A stretch of DNA of 6,495 bases from Thermoplasmata archaeon (GTDB taxonomy: Archaea; Thermoplasmatota; Thermoplasmata; Lutacidiplasmatales; UBA184), in contig JASHTC010000170.1 in assembly GCA_030040755.1 (NCBI GenBank), positions 1-6,495 of the forward strand. Reading direction: 5' to 3'. The stretch's first letter is position 1. Every line of letters starts with the position of its first letter. Below the pieces are notes generated by a model, which was given only the letters and a program-made list of their open reading frames with translations, was not told the DNA's origin and did no database searches. Of this stretch, positions 5,801 through 6,495 are shown piece after piece. The position numbers and the translations under genes are program-made.

Positions 5801-5809
5801 GCATTTGAG
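5801..5809 (+). promoter_or_regulatory. Possible TATA-like box before the class III aminotransferase
   Basis: GCATTTGAG is the only AT-rich core between the small hypothetical gene and ATG 5839. It is centred about 34 nt upstream of that ATG, allowing a leader of only a few bases. No Shine-Dalgarno precedes the ATG, which fits a near-leaderless message. Confidence 0.3.
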
Positions 5810-5838
5810 CCCCCGCGGTCGTACCCCGTGGGTTCTCT

Positions 5839-6495
5839 ATGAGCGAAACTGCCTCCGCCGCGGTCCCGGTCCCAAGCGCTCCTCCCGCCCCCCCCGTTCG
5901 AGGGGTCCGGATCACCACCCCCATCCCGGGGCCGGAGGCCCGCCGGATCATCGCACGCGACCAGAAGTATCTCATGACCACCACCAAGGGCTCGCCGGTC
6001 GTCGCCGCGAGCGCGAGCGGGGTCTGGGTCACCGACGTCGACGGCAACCGCCTGCTGGACTTCGCCGCGGGCGTGGCGGTCCTCAGTGTCGGCCACTGCC
6101 ACCCCGAGGTCGTCCGCGCCGTCCAGGAGCAGGCCGGCATCCTGACGCACTTTGCGGGCACCGACTTCTACTACGACCTGCAGGTCGCGCTGGCAGAGAA
6201 GATCGCGAGCATCACCCCCGGAGACTTCGACAAGAAGATCTTCTTCACGAACAGCGGGACCGAGAGCGCCGAGGCGGCCCTCAAGGTCGCCCGGTGGCAG
6301 CGTCGCCGCCCGATCACGATCGGGCTCCTTGGCGCCTTCCACGGACGCTCGATGGGCTCGCTCACGATGACCGCCTCGAAGCCGGTCCAGCGCGCCCGGT
6401 ATGCCTCGTTCACTGGGGGAGGCCACCACATCCCGGCCCCGAACTGCTACCGGTGCCCGTACAAGCTCGAGTACCCGAGCTGCGACCTCTACTGC
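5839..6495 (+). CDS. Class III aminotransferase, 4-aminobutyrate/ornithine type (3' truncated)
   Basis: The first 219 codons are present and the gene runs off the window in frame. A Pro/Ala-rich lead (1-21) precedes a class III (omega) aminotransferase: GPEARRIIARDQKYL (31-45), GVWVTDVDGNRLLDFAAGVAV (61-81), VGHCHPEVVRAV (84-95), NSGTESAEAALKVAR (138-152) where S139-G140-T141 should bind the PLP phosphate, and AFHGRSMGSL (166-175) with the PLP-stacking aromatic F167. It then carries C203, C206, C215 and C219 in CYRCPYKLEYPSCDLYC. From memory, this Cys-rich insert occurs in archaeal enzymes annotated as 4-aminobutyrate, ornithine or broad amino acid aminotransferases or racemases. The Schiff-base lysine lies beyond the window. 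The enzyme would move an omega-amino group (GABA, ornithine, N-acetylornithine, lysine) to 2-oxoglutarate, or racemise amino acids; sequence alone does not choose. ATG 5839 is the only good start near the domain. Confidence 0.9.
   Translation, partial: MSETASAAVPVPSAPPAPPVRGVRITTPIPGPEARRIIARDQKYLMTTTKGSPVVAASASGVWVTDVDGNRLLDFAAGVAVLSVGHCHPEVVRAVQEQAGILTHFAGTDFYYDLQVALAEKIASITPGDFDKKIFFTNSGTESAEAALKVARWQRRRPITIGLLGAFHGRSMGSLTMTASKPVQRARYASFTGGGHHIPAPNCYRCPYKLEYPSCDLYC

Noticed and set aside
5710..6429. Long minus-strand open frame reading through from 6429 to the small hypothetical gene
   Set aside because: Its upstream part is antisense to the class III aminotransferase, which has clear family motifs; the translation there is a compositional mirror rich in Arg, Gly and Asp. 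Only the part from GTG 5709 keeps independent coding bias.
1..6495. CRISPR arrays, insertion sequences, rRNA, riboswitches
   Set aside because: No regularly spaced direct repeats, transposase motifs, rRNA-like conserved blocks or recognisable riboswitch cores were found on either strand.

Overview
This window reads as a GC-rich (by eye roughly 70%), gene-dense archaeal chromosome fragment. The archaeal signs are a Bat-type HTH_10 regulator end, a tRNA gene with no encoded CCA, TATA-like boxes about 27-30 nt upstream of start codons that lack leaders, and an archaeal-style class III aminotransferase with a Cys-rich insert. A high-GC Thermoplasmatota lineage would fit, but this is an inference from style and not a placement.

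Layout from left to right. Positions 3-338 (+) are the C-terminus of an HTH_10 transcriptional regulator. Positions 339-796 hold no convincing intact gene, only a 24-codon fragment (482-556) that looks like the start of a dihydrofolate-reductase/RibD_C-family protein. A Nudix hydrolase follows at 797-1252 (+). On the minus strand a block reads right to left: a small zinc-binding HNH nuclease (4339-3860), adenylosuccinate synthetase purA (3761-2421), a LysO-type lysine exporter (2413-1541) only 7 nt after purA, and tRNA-Val(CAC) (1491-1419). A fold-type-I PLP aminotransferase (4440-5504, +) diverges from the HNH gene. Its 3' end meets a small convergent hypothetical gene (5709-5428, -). The window ends inside a 4-aminobutyrate/acetylornithine-type aminotransferase (5839-6495, +), divergent from that hypothetical gene.

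Functionally this is mostly amino acid and nucleotide housekeeping: IMP to AMP (purA, which consumes aspartate), export of a basic amino acid (lysO), and two PLP aminotransferases. The close purA-lysO spacing suggests co-transcription; the other links are neighbourhood only.

Points worth a second look: purA has no ATG, GTG or TTG upstream of its P-loop. The best-placed start is an ACG preceded by a Shine-Dalgarno-like GAGGT, and it gives E. coli-like numbering for both catalytic residues. The 339-1418 segment has looser codon use than its neighbours, carries a gene fragment, and is bounded by a 10-nt match to the tRNA-Val 3' end, possibly a scar of tRNA-targeted insertion. I found no CRISPR array, insertion sequence, rRNA or clearly new multi-gene system.
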